Assembly: GCA_964386435.1 (NCBI GenBank)
Contig: CAYLSV010000121.1
Span: 1-9,592, forward strand
Length of the DNA: 9,592 bases
Direction: 5' to 3'
Origin: CAYLSV01 sp964386435
Lineage (GTDB): Bacteria > Planctomycetota > Phycisphaerae > Tepidisphaerales > Tepidisphaeraceae
Part shown: piece after piece, positions 1 through 9,592 of the stretch
Layout: each line of letters begins with the position of its first letter
Position numbering within the stretch: the first letter of the stretch is position 1
Notes under the pieces: generated by a model
What the model saw: the letters and a program-made list of their open reading frames with translations, nothing else
The model's database searches: none
What the model was told of the DNA's origin: nothing
Program-made: the position numbers and the translations under genes

Positions 1-3468
<3,468 letters not shown>

Positions 3469-3492
3469 AAAAGCGGCTGCTTGAGCGAGCGA

Positions 3493-3531
3493 TTCGCCTC
3501 CCGCACCACGCGTGCGGGAGGCGAACTTTTT
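3493..3531 (+). terminator. Intrinsic terminator after rpoC
   Basis: A perfect 14-bp stem (3493-3506 pairing with 3512-3525) encloses a five-base loop (CACGC). One C then leads into five T residues (3527-3531). It starts 24 bases after the rpoC stop. A GC-rich stem followed by a T-run is the classic rho-independent terminator, so rpoC transcription should end here and topA should need its own promoter. Confidence 0.9.
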
Positions 3532-3562
3532 GCGCTCGATTCTGGTGTGGTCCAGACGTCAG

Positions 3563-3595
3563 GCGTAGCCCCGCTGCTACGCAGCGGGGCTACGC
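3563..3595. repeat. Perfect 15-bp palindrome (REP-like) between rpoC and topA
   Basis: Arms 3563-3577 and 3581-3595 are exact reverse complements (GCGTAGCCCCGCTGC and its complement) around a three-base TAC loop. No T-run follows on either side, so it does not look like a standard terminator. The heptamer GCTACGC occurs both at the centre (3576-3582) and in the distal arm (3589-3595), so the first seven bases (GCGTAGC) could pair with either copy. It may be one copy of a dispersed intergenic palindrome family; only one copy is in this window, so that is inference. Confidence 0.7.
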
Positions 3596-3665
3596 ACGCG
3601 GCAAAAGCTGTTTCAGGATTCGAACCGTTTCCACCCCCGCCGACAAGTTGCGTCACCGGCCTTAG

Positions 3666-3695
3666 TTGAACCGACCCCCGCCCCCGGCGTAAAGA
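3666..3695 (+). promoter_or_regulatory. Weak candidate promoter for topA
   Basis: TTGAAC (3666-3671) and TAAAGA (3690-3695) are separated by 18 bases and lie just upstream of topA. They match the sigma-70 consensus at about 4/6 and 3/6 positions. A promoter is expected here because a terminator precedes it, but the match itself is poor. Transcription from it would leave a leader of roughly 18 bases. Confidence 0.22.
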
Positions 3696-3719
3696 TCGTC
3701 GCCGCCCGCCGGCCCCGCC

Positions 3720-6293
3720 ATGCCCACCACCGCCACCAAAACCATTCGCACCGGCAAGGACCTCGTCATCGTCGAGAGCCCCGCCAAGGCCAAGACGATT
3801 AACAAGTACCTCGGCGACGGCTACGTCGTCCGGGCCAGCATGGGCCACATCCGCGACCTCCCCAAAAAGGGCATGGGCGTCGACCTCGAAACCTTCGAGC
3901 CCGAGTACGAGATCAGCGACGGCAAGGAGAAGGTCGTCACCGAGCTGCGCAAGCTCGCCAAGGACGCCCCGATCGTCTACCTCGCCACCGACCTCGACCG
4001 CGAGGGCGAGGCGATTGCCTGGCATCTCAAGGAAGCGCTGCGGCTGCCGGACGACCGCATCAAGCGGGTCATTTTCAACGCCATCACCAAGGCTGACGTC
4101 CATGCGGCGTTCGCCAAGAGCGGCTCCATCAACATGGACCGCGTCAACGCCCAGCAAGCCCGCCGCATCCTCGACCGCGTCGTCGGCTTCGAGATCTCGC
4201 CGGTGCTTTGGCGGAAGGTCGCCCGCGGCCTGAGTGCCGGCCGGGTGCAGTCGGTCGCCGTCCGGCTCGTCGTTGAGCGGGAGCGGGAGATCGAGGCGTT
4301 CATCCCCGACGAGTTCTGGAAAATCGCCGGCGTCTTCTCGCCCAAAAACAACCCGGCCCTCCACGACGCCTACACCAAGTGGGCCGCCGAGGCCGCCAAG
4401 CAGAACGACCGCGGGGAGGGCCCGACGAAAATCGCCCAGCAAAAATGGCTCGGCGAGCACGACAGCTTCGCCGCCGAGCTGACCGAGTACCGCGGCAAGA
4501 AGTTCGCCGCTACCAACGCCGACGACACGCGGAAAGTCGCCGAAGCCCTCGGTTTCGTCGTCGACGACGTGCAGGTCATCGACAACGAGGGCGGCAAGGG
4601 CCCGCAGGCCAAGCTGACGAAGCTCGTCGGCCGCCTGGCGGGCGGCCCGGACTTTTCGATCAAGAGCATTGAGACCAAGCGCAGCACCAGCCGCCCGCCG
4701 GGCCCGTTCATCACCAGCACGATGCAGCAGGCCGCCAGCAGCCGGCTCGGGTTTGGCGCGCAGAAAACCATGCGGTGTTCCCAAGCGTTGTACGAGGCCG
4801 GGCACATCACCTACATGCGGACCGACTCGACCAACCTCTCCAAGCAGGCGATCGACATGGCTCGCGGCCACATCAACGGCCTCTACGGCGACAAGTATTT
4901 GCCCGCCAAGCCCAACACCTACACCAGCCGCAACAAGAGCGCCCAAGAGGCCCACGAGGCGATCCGCCCGACCGACACCGCCATGTCGCCCCGCGAGGCC
5001 GAGACCAAGCTCGGGGCCGACGACGCCAAGCTGTACCGCCTGATCTACAACCGCTTCGTCGCCTGCCAAATGGTGCCGGCCCAGTTCGACCAGACGACGA
5101 TGCTGATCTCGGCCAGCACGCCCGGCGGCGAAGCGATCTTCCGCGCCGGCGGCCGCAAGCTCGTGTTCGACGGCTTCATGCGGGTTGCCGGCATCAGCAG
5201 CGACGACCAGCTTCTGCCCGAACTCGCCGAGAAACAGCAGGTGTTCCCGGTCGACGTCGCCCCGACGCAGCACTTCACCAACCCGCCGCCGCGCTACAAC
5301 GAGGCGAGCCTGATCAAAGAGATGGAGGCCCGCGGCATCGGCCGGCCCAGCACCTACGCCACGATCATCTCGACCATCCAGAACCGCGAGTACGTCGTCC
5401 AGAAGGACCGCCGATTCTGGGCGACGCTGCTCGGCAAGGTTGTGACTGACAAACTGATGCAGGGCTTCCCCGACATCCTCGACATCAACTTCACCGCCGA
5501 CATGGAGGACAAACTCGACGGCATCGAGGAACAGGCGACCGACTGGGTGAAGCTCCTGAAGGACTTCTACGGCCCGTTCCACGACGAGGTGGACGGCGCG
5601 CTCGAGAAGCTCGACCACGCCGGCGGCATGGAGAGCCCGTACACCGATGAGGAGACGGGCGCGAAGCTCGTCTACCGCATCAGCAAAAACGGCTTCTTTC
5701 TCGCCGCCGAGGACCGCGACGTGAACGTTACGAAGCCGGTCGATGAGTTCGGTGTACCGACGCTGCGGGAGGAGAGCGAGTGGAACTGCCCGATCTGCGG
5801 CCGGGGCATGATCAAGCGCAAGGGCCGCTTCGGCGACTTCCTGGGGTGCAGCGGTTACAGCGAGAAGACCGAGAAGGGCGACCCGAGCTGCCAACTCATC
5901 GTCCCCGTCGGCAAGGACGACCAGCCGCTGCCGCCCAAGGTCGAGCCGATCGAGACGAGCATCCCGTGCGAAAAGTGCGGCACGACCATGCTCCTGCGCG
6001 ACAGCAAGCGCGGCCCATTCCTCGGCTGCGGCAGCTTCCCCAAGTGCCGCGGCACGAAGTACGTCAAGGGCCTGCCCGAGGAGCAAATCGTTTACCTCGA
6101 AAGCCTGCTGCCGGAGCTGAAGGAGCGCGTCCAAAAGAGCTACGACCTCGCCGCCAAGATGACCGGCAAACCCGCCGAGAGCTTCGGCAAGCTGCCCGCG
6201 TTGGAGATCGTCCGCGCCGAGCCCAAGAAGCCGGCGAAAAAGAAAAAGACGACCAAAAAGAAGGCGGCCAAGAAAGCGCCCGCCGGTGCCTGA
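3720..6293 (+). CDS. topA: DNA topoisomerase I (type IA)
   Basis: This enzyme relaxes negative supercoils by cutting one strand and passing the other through. It is 857 residues long, close to E. coli TopA (865). The TOPRIM domain begins at about residue 13 with LVIVESPAKAK (Glu19) and carries the metal site DLDREGE (Asp91, Asp93, Glu95). The catalytic tyrosine is Tyr365 in YMRTDSTN; IGRPSTYATIISTIQNREYV follows in the core. Two C-terminal zinc ribbons are visible: Cys690, 693, 710, 724 and Cys750, 753, 770, 776. The first has an extended gap before its last cysteine. The final 25 residues (833-857) contain 11 lysines with Ala, Pro and Thr, a likely DNA- or polymerase-binding tail. The ATG at 3720 is chosen because it puts the TOPRIM start about ten residues further in than in E. 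coli; the upstream bases are C-rich and show no Shine-Dalgarno sequence. Confidence 0.98.
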   Translation: MPTTATKTIRTGKDLVIVESPAKAKTINKYLGDGYVVRASMGHIRDLPKKGMGVDLETFEPEYEISDGKEKVVTELRKLAKDAPIVYLATDLDREGEAIAWHLKEALRLPDDRIKRVIFNAITKADVHAAFAKSGSINMDRVNAQQARRILDRVVGFEISPVLWRKVARGLSAGRVQSVAVRLVVEREREIEAFIPDEFWKIAGVFSPKNNPALHDAYTKWAAEAAKQNDRGEGPTKIAQQKWLGEHDSFAAELTEYRGKKFAATNADDTRKVAEALGFVVDDVQVIDNEGGKGPQAKLTKLVGRLAGGPDFSIKSIETKRSTSRPPGPFITSTMQQAASSRLGFGAQKTMRCSQALYEAGHITYMRTDSTNLSKQAIDMARGHINGLYGDKYLPAKPNTYTSRNKSAQEAHEAIRPTDTAMSPREAETKLGADDAKLYRLIYNRFVACQMVPAQFDQTTMLISASTPGGEAIFRAGGRKLVFDGFMRVAGISSDDQLLPELAEKQQVFPVDVAPTQHFTNPPPRYNEASLIKEMEARGIGRPSTYATIISTIQNREYVVQKDRRFWATLLGKVVTDKLMQGFPDILDINFTADMEDKLDGIEEQATDWVKLLKDFYGPFHDEVDGALEKLDHAGGMESPYTDEETGAKLVYRISKNGFFLAAEDRDVNVTKPVDEFGVPTLREESEWNCPICGRGMIKRKGRFGDFLGCSGYSEKTEKGDPSCQLIVPVGKDDQPLPPKVEPIETSIPCEKCGTTMLLRDSKRGPFLGCGSFPKCRGTKYVKGLPEEQIVYLESLLPELKERVQKSYDLAAKMTGKPAESFGKLPALEIVRAEPKKPAKKKKTTKKKAAKKAPAGA

Positions 6294-6313
6294 TGCCGCC
6301 GGATTCGCCTCCG

Positions 6314-6319
6314 TATGAT
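6314..6319 (+). promoter_or_regulatory. -10-like hexamer 5 bases before a GTG start
   Basis: TATGAT matches TATAAT at five of six positions and ends five bases before the GTG at 6325. With the usual 6-7 base distance from -10 to transcript start, RNA would begin at or next to the start codon, giving a leaderless message. I find no good -35 element at 16-18 bases upstream (6290-6297). No Shine-Dalgarno sequence precedes the GTG. Confidence 0.33.
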
Positions 6320-6324
6320 GCGGC

Positions 6325-6531
6325 GTGCCGAGTGATGCCGATGAGCCGGGCGGGTTGTTGAACGGGCGGGTGATGGTCGTCCTCTTGCTGGCGATCATGG
6401 TGGCCAGCGTGTTTCTGACGGCGTACCTGATCGGCGACGACGCCGACCCGTTCAAGAAGCCGCCCAACAGCGCGATCAGTGATCGGCTGCTGCTCGGCGA
6501 GCCCGACGGGCCGGCGACCCGGCCGGAGTGA
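6325..6531 (+). CDS. Small single-pass membrane protein, function unknown
   Basis: This is a 68-residue protein that I do not recognise. It has a short acidic N-terminus (Asp4, Asp6, Glu7, then Arg15), one hydrophobic helix at about residues 16-37 (VMVVLLLAIMVASVFLTAYL), then a polar tail with an Asp-rich start (DDADPF), a Lys pair and several prolines. The frame is closed by a TGA at 6316-6318, so GTG at 6325 is the first plausible start; an ATG at 6373 would begin inside the helix. Third codon positions are GC-rich like those of the neighbours. It starts 31 bases after the topA stop and could be read from topA or from its own -10-like element. It shares the reading frame of the following WD40 gene, separated by one TGA. 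Such small proteins are easily overcalled; the clean transmembrane segment and tight packing favour a real gene. Confidence 0.55.
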   Translation: MPSDADEPGGLLNGRVMVVLLLAIMVASVFLTAYLIGDDADPFKKPPNSAISDRLLLGEPDGPATRPE

Positions 6532-6536
6532 GGCGA

Positions 6537-6564
6537 TTGCAATGCGGCGGCGGCGGGGTACAAC
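6537..6564 (+). promoter_or_regulatory. Candidate promoter directly before the WD40 gene
   Basis: TTGCAA (6537-6542) and TACAAC (6559-6564) are 16 bases apart, and each matches the sigma-70 consensus at four of six positions. The -10 element ends six bases before the ATG at 6571, so transcription would start at about the start codon and the message would be leaderless. The only purine-rich stretch, AAGGG at 6565-6569, is one base from the ATG and too close to act as a normal ribosome binding site. Confidence 0.42.
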
Positions 6565-6570
6565 AAGGGC

Positions 6571-7821
6571 ATGCCTTGGCCGCTGATTCTTCTGGGACTC
6601 CTCGCCGCCCCGACCACGCAGCCGGCGGCGGGGTTGGCGCCCGAGCCGCGGTTTTCGCTGGAGTTTCAGTGGTCGCGGATGGCCGAGGCCGAGGGGCGGT
6701 TCAACCACGAGAACGCCGCCGACGGCCGCAACACCAGCGTCGAGGTCGCCCGGTTCAGCCGCGACGGCCAACGCATTGTCACCGGCAGCAAGCTCGACAA
6801 CTCCGTCCGCGTCTTCGACCTCGATGGCCGGCAGCTTTGGATCAACCACCACGACGCCGAGATCGAGCGGGCCGCGTTCAGCCGCGACGGGCAATGGGTG
6901 ATGAGCGGGGCGGAGGACGGCGTCGTCCGGGTCTTTGACGCTGCCACCGGCGAGCAGGCGGCCATGCTCCATCACGGGGCCGGCATCGACGCGATGCAGC
7001 TCTCGCCCGACGGCCGGGTGCTGGTGGTTGGCACCGAGATGCGGGACGAAGTCGAGGCCGGGCCGCGCGACGAGCGGGCGATCGAGGCCCGCCCCGGCAT
7101 CTACGCCGGCCCTGACCTCGGCCGTGGCGAGGGCTTGAGCTTCTGGGCCGTCGACGCCGCCGACCCTGCCGATTGGCGGCACCTTCTGTTCGTCAAGCCC
7201 GACACCGACGCCCGCTGCGACGTCAACGGCATCGACTTCACGAGCGACGGCAGCATCGTCGTCGCCGCCTTCCGCGACGGCAAGGTGCGGGCATACGACC
7301 TTCAAGTCACCGAGGAGGGCGGCCAAGTCAGCGGCATCGAGGCGTCGCTGCGACAGGCGTACGACTTTTCGCCCGGCTCCGCGAAGATCGCGGTCGTCGC
7401 CGAGCCGGAGGGTTTGCCGCGCCTCGTCGCCGCGGGGCAGAACGGCCGGATTGGCCCGCGGGTCTGGGACCTCGATTCGGGCGAGCTCGTCGCCGAGCTG
7501 CCCGACTACAGCCGCACCAACGACCCGCTGGCGTTCAGCCCCGACGGCCGCTTCCTCGTCGTCGGCGGCAACGAGGGCCGCACCCTGGATGAGGGCCGCG
7601 ACCGCGAGGGCCGCTACCTCGACCGCGCCGGCATGAGCCGCATCAGCGTTTACGCCGTGACCGACTTGCTCGCCCTCGGCAGCCGCGTCCAACCTTGCAC
7701 CGTCATCGACGGCGTGTTCCGCATGGAGTTCGGCGAGTTCAACGCCAACGGCACGCGAATCGTCACCGGCCACGAAGACGGCACCGTCCAGCTGTGGCGG
7801 GTGACCGCGGCCACTCAGTAG
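6571..7821 (+). CDS. Exported WD40-repeat beta-propeller protein
   Basis: This 416-residue protein starts with a likely signal peptide: MPWPLILLGLLAAP has a hydrophobic core but no basic residue, and is followed by TTQPAA. Cleavage around residues 13-20 would place the rest outside the cytoplasmic membrane. Seven WD40-like units follow. Their core 'FS.DG..(I/L)V.G...G.(V/I)R(V/L)(F/W)D' patterns begin at about residues 58, 98, 140, 219, 262, 319 and 384, enough for a closed seven-bladed propeller. Blades 3 and 6 carry long charged insertions (about 155-187 and 334-356). Two cysteines (216, 376) lie in the mature part. No enzymatic domain is seen, so a binding or scaffold role is the likeliest reading; the ligand cannot be told. 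A TGA in frame at 6529 excludes an earlier start. The gene ends four bases from the convergent hisD stop. Confidence 0.92.
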   Translation: MPWPLILLGLLAAPTTQPAAGLAPEPRFSLEFQWSRMAEAEGRFNHENAADGRNTSVEVARFSRDGQRIVTGSKLDNSVRVFDLDGRQLWINHHDAEIERAAFSRDGQWVMSGAEDGVVRVFDAATGEQAAMLHHGAGIDAMQLSPDGRVLVVGTEMRDEVEAGPRDERAIEARPGIYAGPDLGRGEGLSFWAVDAADPADWRHLLFVKPDTDARCDVNGIDFTSDGSIVVAAFRDGKVRAYDLQVTEEGGQVSGIEASLRQAYDFSPGSAKIAVVAEPEGLPRLVAAGQNGRIGPRVWDLDSGELVAELPDYSRTNDPLAFSPDGRFLVVGGNEGRTLDEGRDREGRYLDRAGMSRISVYAVTDLLALGSRVQPCTVIDGVFRMEFGEFNANGTRIVTGHEDGTVQLWRVTAATQ

Positions 7822-7834
7822 CCGATCAGTCGGC
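7821..7834. other. Short hairpin across the convergent WD40/hisD stops
   Basis: GCCGA (7821-7825) and TCGGC (7830-7834) form a 5-bp stem with a TCAG loop. It covers the last base of the WD40 stop codon and the hisD stop. No T-run follows on either strand, so terminator function is doubtful. It is the only structure I find at this convergent junction. Confidence 0.2.
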
Positions 7835-9220
7835 CGTGGCCTGCAGGCTGGCGACGACGCGGCGGCGGACGCTGGCGGCGTGGGCGTCGAGGCCTTCGGC
7901 CTGGGCAAGCGAATCGACGTGTGCGGCGTCGGTGGCAATGCCTTGCCGGGTGTACTCGACGGTGCCGGTGCGTTTGAGGAACTCGTAGACGCTGACGCCG
8001 CCGCCGAAGCGGGCGGTGGTGTTGGTGGGCAGGCAGTGGCTGGGGCCGGCGACGTAGTCGCCCGCGGCAACGGGGGACCAGCGGCCCAGGAAGCAGCAGC
8101 CGGCGTGCTTGAGTCGGGCGAGCGTGCCGCGGGGGTCGGCGGTCTGCAGGCTCACGTGCTCGCCGGCGAAGCGGTCGGCCAGCGCCAGCACGTCGGCCAT
8201 CGTCGACAGCACAATGAGCGCCGACCGCCCGGCCAGCGCCTTCTCGATGGCCGGGCGGCGGGAGAGGCCGATGACCTGCTGCTCGACCTCAGCGGCCACC
8301 TTCTCGGCAAGATCGGACGCGTCGGTCAGCAGGAAGCAACTGCCCGGATCGTGCTCGGCCTGGGCGAGCAGATCGGCCGCGCAGCACGCCGGGTCGGCCG
8401 ACGCATCGGCGATGACGACGACCTCGCTCGGCCCCAGAAAGCCGTCGACGCCGACGCCGCCGGCGAGCAGGCGTTTGGCGATCTGCACGTAGCTGTTGCC
8501 GGGCCCGACGATTTTGTCGACCGCCGGCACGGACTCGGTGCCGAACGCCAGTGCGGCGACGGCCGCCGGGCCGCCGGCACGGATCATGTGGGTGATGCCC
8601 AGCTCGTGCCCCGCCGCCAGCACGAGGTCGCTGCGCCCGAACCGGCTCGGCGGCGTCGTCGCCACGATCGTCGCAACGCCCGCCTCCTGCGCCGGCACGG
8701 CGAGGTGGATCAGGCTCGACGGATAGCTCGCCTTGCCGCCGGGAAAGTAGCAGCCGGCGGAATCCAGCGGCGTCCACCGCATGCCCAGCCGCACGCCGTC
8801 GCGCTCGAAATCCGGCGGGTTACTCGGCAGGATGTGCCGCTGGTACGCCCGGACTTGTTTGATCGCCGCGCGCAACGCCGTTCGCAATTCGTCGCTGATC
8901 CGCCCGTGGGCCGCGGCCATTTCGTCGGCCGAGACGCGGATTTGATTGGCGGAGAACTCGGGATCATCGAACCGCTGCGCCGATTCGACGAGGGCCGCAT
9001 CGCCTCGCTCGTTGACGTCGGCCATGATCTGCCGCACTTCGCGTTCCATCTCCGCCCGCGGCCCGGCGGCGAGGGCCATGTCGGCCGGGTCGAGCCGCAG
9101 TTGATCGAGGAGCGTTTCAACAGCCGCCCGCCCGTCGTCGGTCGCGGCATTGTGGATCGGAATCGTCACGCCGCAGGCTACGGCGCGGCGGGCGGCGATG
9201 CTTCCGAAAGCGGTGGACAT
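7826..9220 (-). CDS. hisD: Histidinol dehydrogenase
   Basis: HisD catalyses the last two steps of histidine synthesis, oxidising L-histidinol through the aldehyde to L-histidine with two NAD+ and a zinc ion. The 464 residues align along the whole family. Zinc ligands are Gln287 and His290 (QAEH), Asp388 (AAGDYVAG) and His447 (LDAHAAS). The catalytic Glu-His pair is Glu354-His355 (FAGEH). All six lie exactly 28 residues later than in E. coli HisD (259, 262, 326, 327, 360, 419). ALAFGTESVPAVDKIVGPGN and GPSEVVVIADASADP are further family signatures. The ATG at 9218-9220 has GAAGG five bases upstream. A GTG at 9167-9169 (residue 18) would give 447 residues, nearer to the E. coli length of 434, and is an alternative start. 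The gene follows purK by 40 bases on the same strand and converges on the WD40 gene. Confidence 0.98.
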   Translation of the reverse strand: MSTAFGSIAARRAVACGVTIPIHNAATDDGRAAVETLLDQLRLDPADMALAAGPRAEMEREVRQIMADVNERGDAALVESAQRFDDPEFSANQIRVSADEMAAAHGRISDELRTALRAAIKQVRAYQRHILPSNPPDFERDGVRLGMRWTPLDSAGCYFPGGKASYPSSLIHLAVPAQEAGVATIVATTPPSRFGRSDLVLAAGHELGITHMIRAGGPAAVAALAFGTESVPAVDKIVGPGNSYVQIAKRLLAGGVGVDGFLGPSEVVVIADASADPACCAADLLAQAEHDPGSCFLLTDASDLAEKVAAEVEQQVIGLSRRPAIEKALAGRSALIVLSTMADVLALADRFAGEHVSLQTADPRGTLARLKHAGCCFLGRWSPVAAGDYVAGPSHCLPTNTTARFGGGVSVYEFLKRTGTVEYTRQGIATDAAHVDSLAQAEGLDAHAASVRRRVVASLQATAD

Positions 9221-9225
9221 CTGCG

Positions 9226-9230
9226 CCTTC
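9226..9230 (-). promoter_or_regulatory. Shine-Dalgarno-like GAAGG before hisD
   Basis: Read on the minus strand, GAAGG is followed by CGCAG and then the ATG at 9220, a normal five-base spacing. It supports the ATG start over the internal GTG. It is the only start in this window with a recognisable ribosome binding site at proper distance, which fits a gene inside an operon. Confidence 0.5.
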
Positions 9231-9260
9231 GCCGGACGTCGGGCGGGCGACGGGTTCGGG

Positions 9261-9592
9261 TCAACCGGCGAGCGCCGCGCGGGCGGCGGTGACGAGTGTC
9301 GCCGCCTCGTCGGGCGTGTCGGCCGTGGCGGTGAGGTGGCCCATTTTGCGGCCCTTGCGGGGCTCGGTTTTGCCGTAGAGGTGGAGCTTGACCCGCGGGT
9401 CGGCGAGGGCGGCGGGCCAATCGGGTTCGCCCGCGTGCCAGAGGTCGCCCAGGAGGTTGGCCATCGCGGTGCCGCCGGGCAGCAGGGCGGGGTCGCCCAG
9501 GGGCAGGTTGCAGACGGCCCGGAGCTGTTGCTCGAACTGGTCGGTGACGCAGGCGTCGAGGGTGAAGTGGCCGCTGTTGTGGGGGCGGGGGG
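9261..9592 (-). CDS. purK: N5-carboxyaminoimidazole ribonucleotide synthase, C-terminal part
   Basis: PurK is an ATP-grasp enzyme of purine synthesis that carboxylates 5-aminoimidazole ribonucleotide to N5-CAIR using ATP and bicarbonate. Only the last 109 residues are visible; the N-terminal nucleotide-binding and most of the ATP-grasp domains lie beyond the window edge. The family signature PRPHNSGHFTLDACVTDQFE opens the fragment, followed by LRAVCNLPLGDP. The C-terminal domain follows with MANLLGD and then KLHLYGKTEPRKGRKMGHLT, typical of the PurK end. Reading only from the internal ATG at 9464 would miss the signature, so the frame is taken open to the window end. hisD follows after 40 bases on the same strand, suggesting one transcript. 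The usual partner purE is not seen and could lie upstream, outside the window. Confidence 0.96.
   Translation of the reverse strand, partial: PRPHNSGHFTLDACVTDQFEQQLRAVCNLPLGDPALLPGGTAMANLLGDLWHAGEPDWPAALADPRVKLHLYGKTEPRKGRKMGHLTATADTPDEAATLVTAARAALAG

Noticed and set aside
3613..3628. On the minus strand, GGTTCGAATCCTG, resembling a tRNA T-arm
   Set aside because: Only two of the five T-stem pairs form around the TTCGAAT loop, no acceptor stem or CCA follows, and no tRNA body is visible; taken as chance.
3481..3669. A 62-codon plus-strand frame in the rpoC-topA gap
   Set aside because: Its TTG start lies before the terminator, it reads through both hairpins, and the product has no recognisable feature.
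6293..6361. A 22-codon frame whose ATG overlaps the topA stop (TGATG)
   Set aside because: Stop-start overlap can mean translational coupling, but the product (MPPDSPPYDAACRV...) is short and featureless and overlaps the better-supported membrane protein.
6064..8070. A 668-codon minus-strand open frame antisense to the WD40 gene
   Set aside because: It overlaps topA, the WD40 gene and hisD; it is Ala/Pro/Val-rich without motifs, while the opposite strand carries clear repeats and a signal peptide.
7880..9292. A 470-codon plus-strand open frame antisense to hisD
   Set aside because: hisD on the minus strand has every catalytic residue; this is its shadow.

Overview
The window is about two thirds GC and is almost fully coding. 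It reads as a chromosomal, mainly housekeeping segment of a Gram-negative-type bacterium, most likely a member of the Planctomycetota and possibly the Phycisphaerae. That placement is an inference from several things: the high GC, an RNA polymerase beta' subunit with a large insertion in its trigger loop, weak or absent Shine-Dalgarno signals at most starts, a secreted WD40 protein with a 'TTQPA' stretch just after the signal peptide, and a GTAGCCCC-type intergenic palindrome. No 16S gene or other decisive marker is present.

Layout. Bases 1-3468 (+) hold the C-terminal three quarters of rpoC; the 5' end lies outside the window. A strong intrinsic terminator follows (3493-3531), then a second perfect 15-bp palindrome without a T-tract (3563-3595). 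Next is topA (3720-6293, +), DNA topoisomerase I with two zinc ribbons and a lysine-rich tail. Just behind it come a small single-pass membrane protein (6325-6531, +) and an exported seven-repeat WD40 beta-propeller protein (6571-7821, +). Four bases further on, the opposite strand begins to be coding: hisD (9220 down to 7826, -), preceded on that strand by the 3' end of purK (9592 down to 9261, -), which runs off the window edge. purK and hisD are 40 bases apart in the same direction and are probably co-transcribed.

How the genes relate. RpoC and TopA both act in transcription (RNA synthesis and removal of the negative supercoils it leaves behind), but a terminator separates them, so they are neighbours rather than one operon. 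PurK and HisD belong to purine and histidine synthesis, two pathways joined through AICAR. The small membrane protein and the WD40 protein have no recognisable specific function. Both have a -10-like hexamer only 5-6 bases before the start codon, which suggests leaderless transcripts.

I see no defence system, mobile element, CRISPR array, RNA gene or clearly new multi-gene system. The points most worth a second look are the possible leaderless starts, the double hairpin between rpoC and topA, the paired charged insertions in the WD40 protein, the uncharacterised membrane protein, and the uneven zinc ribbons of TopA.
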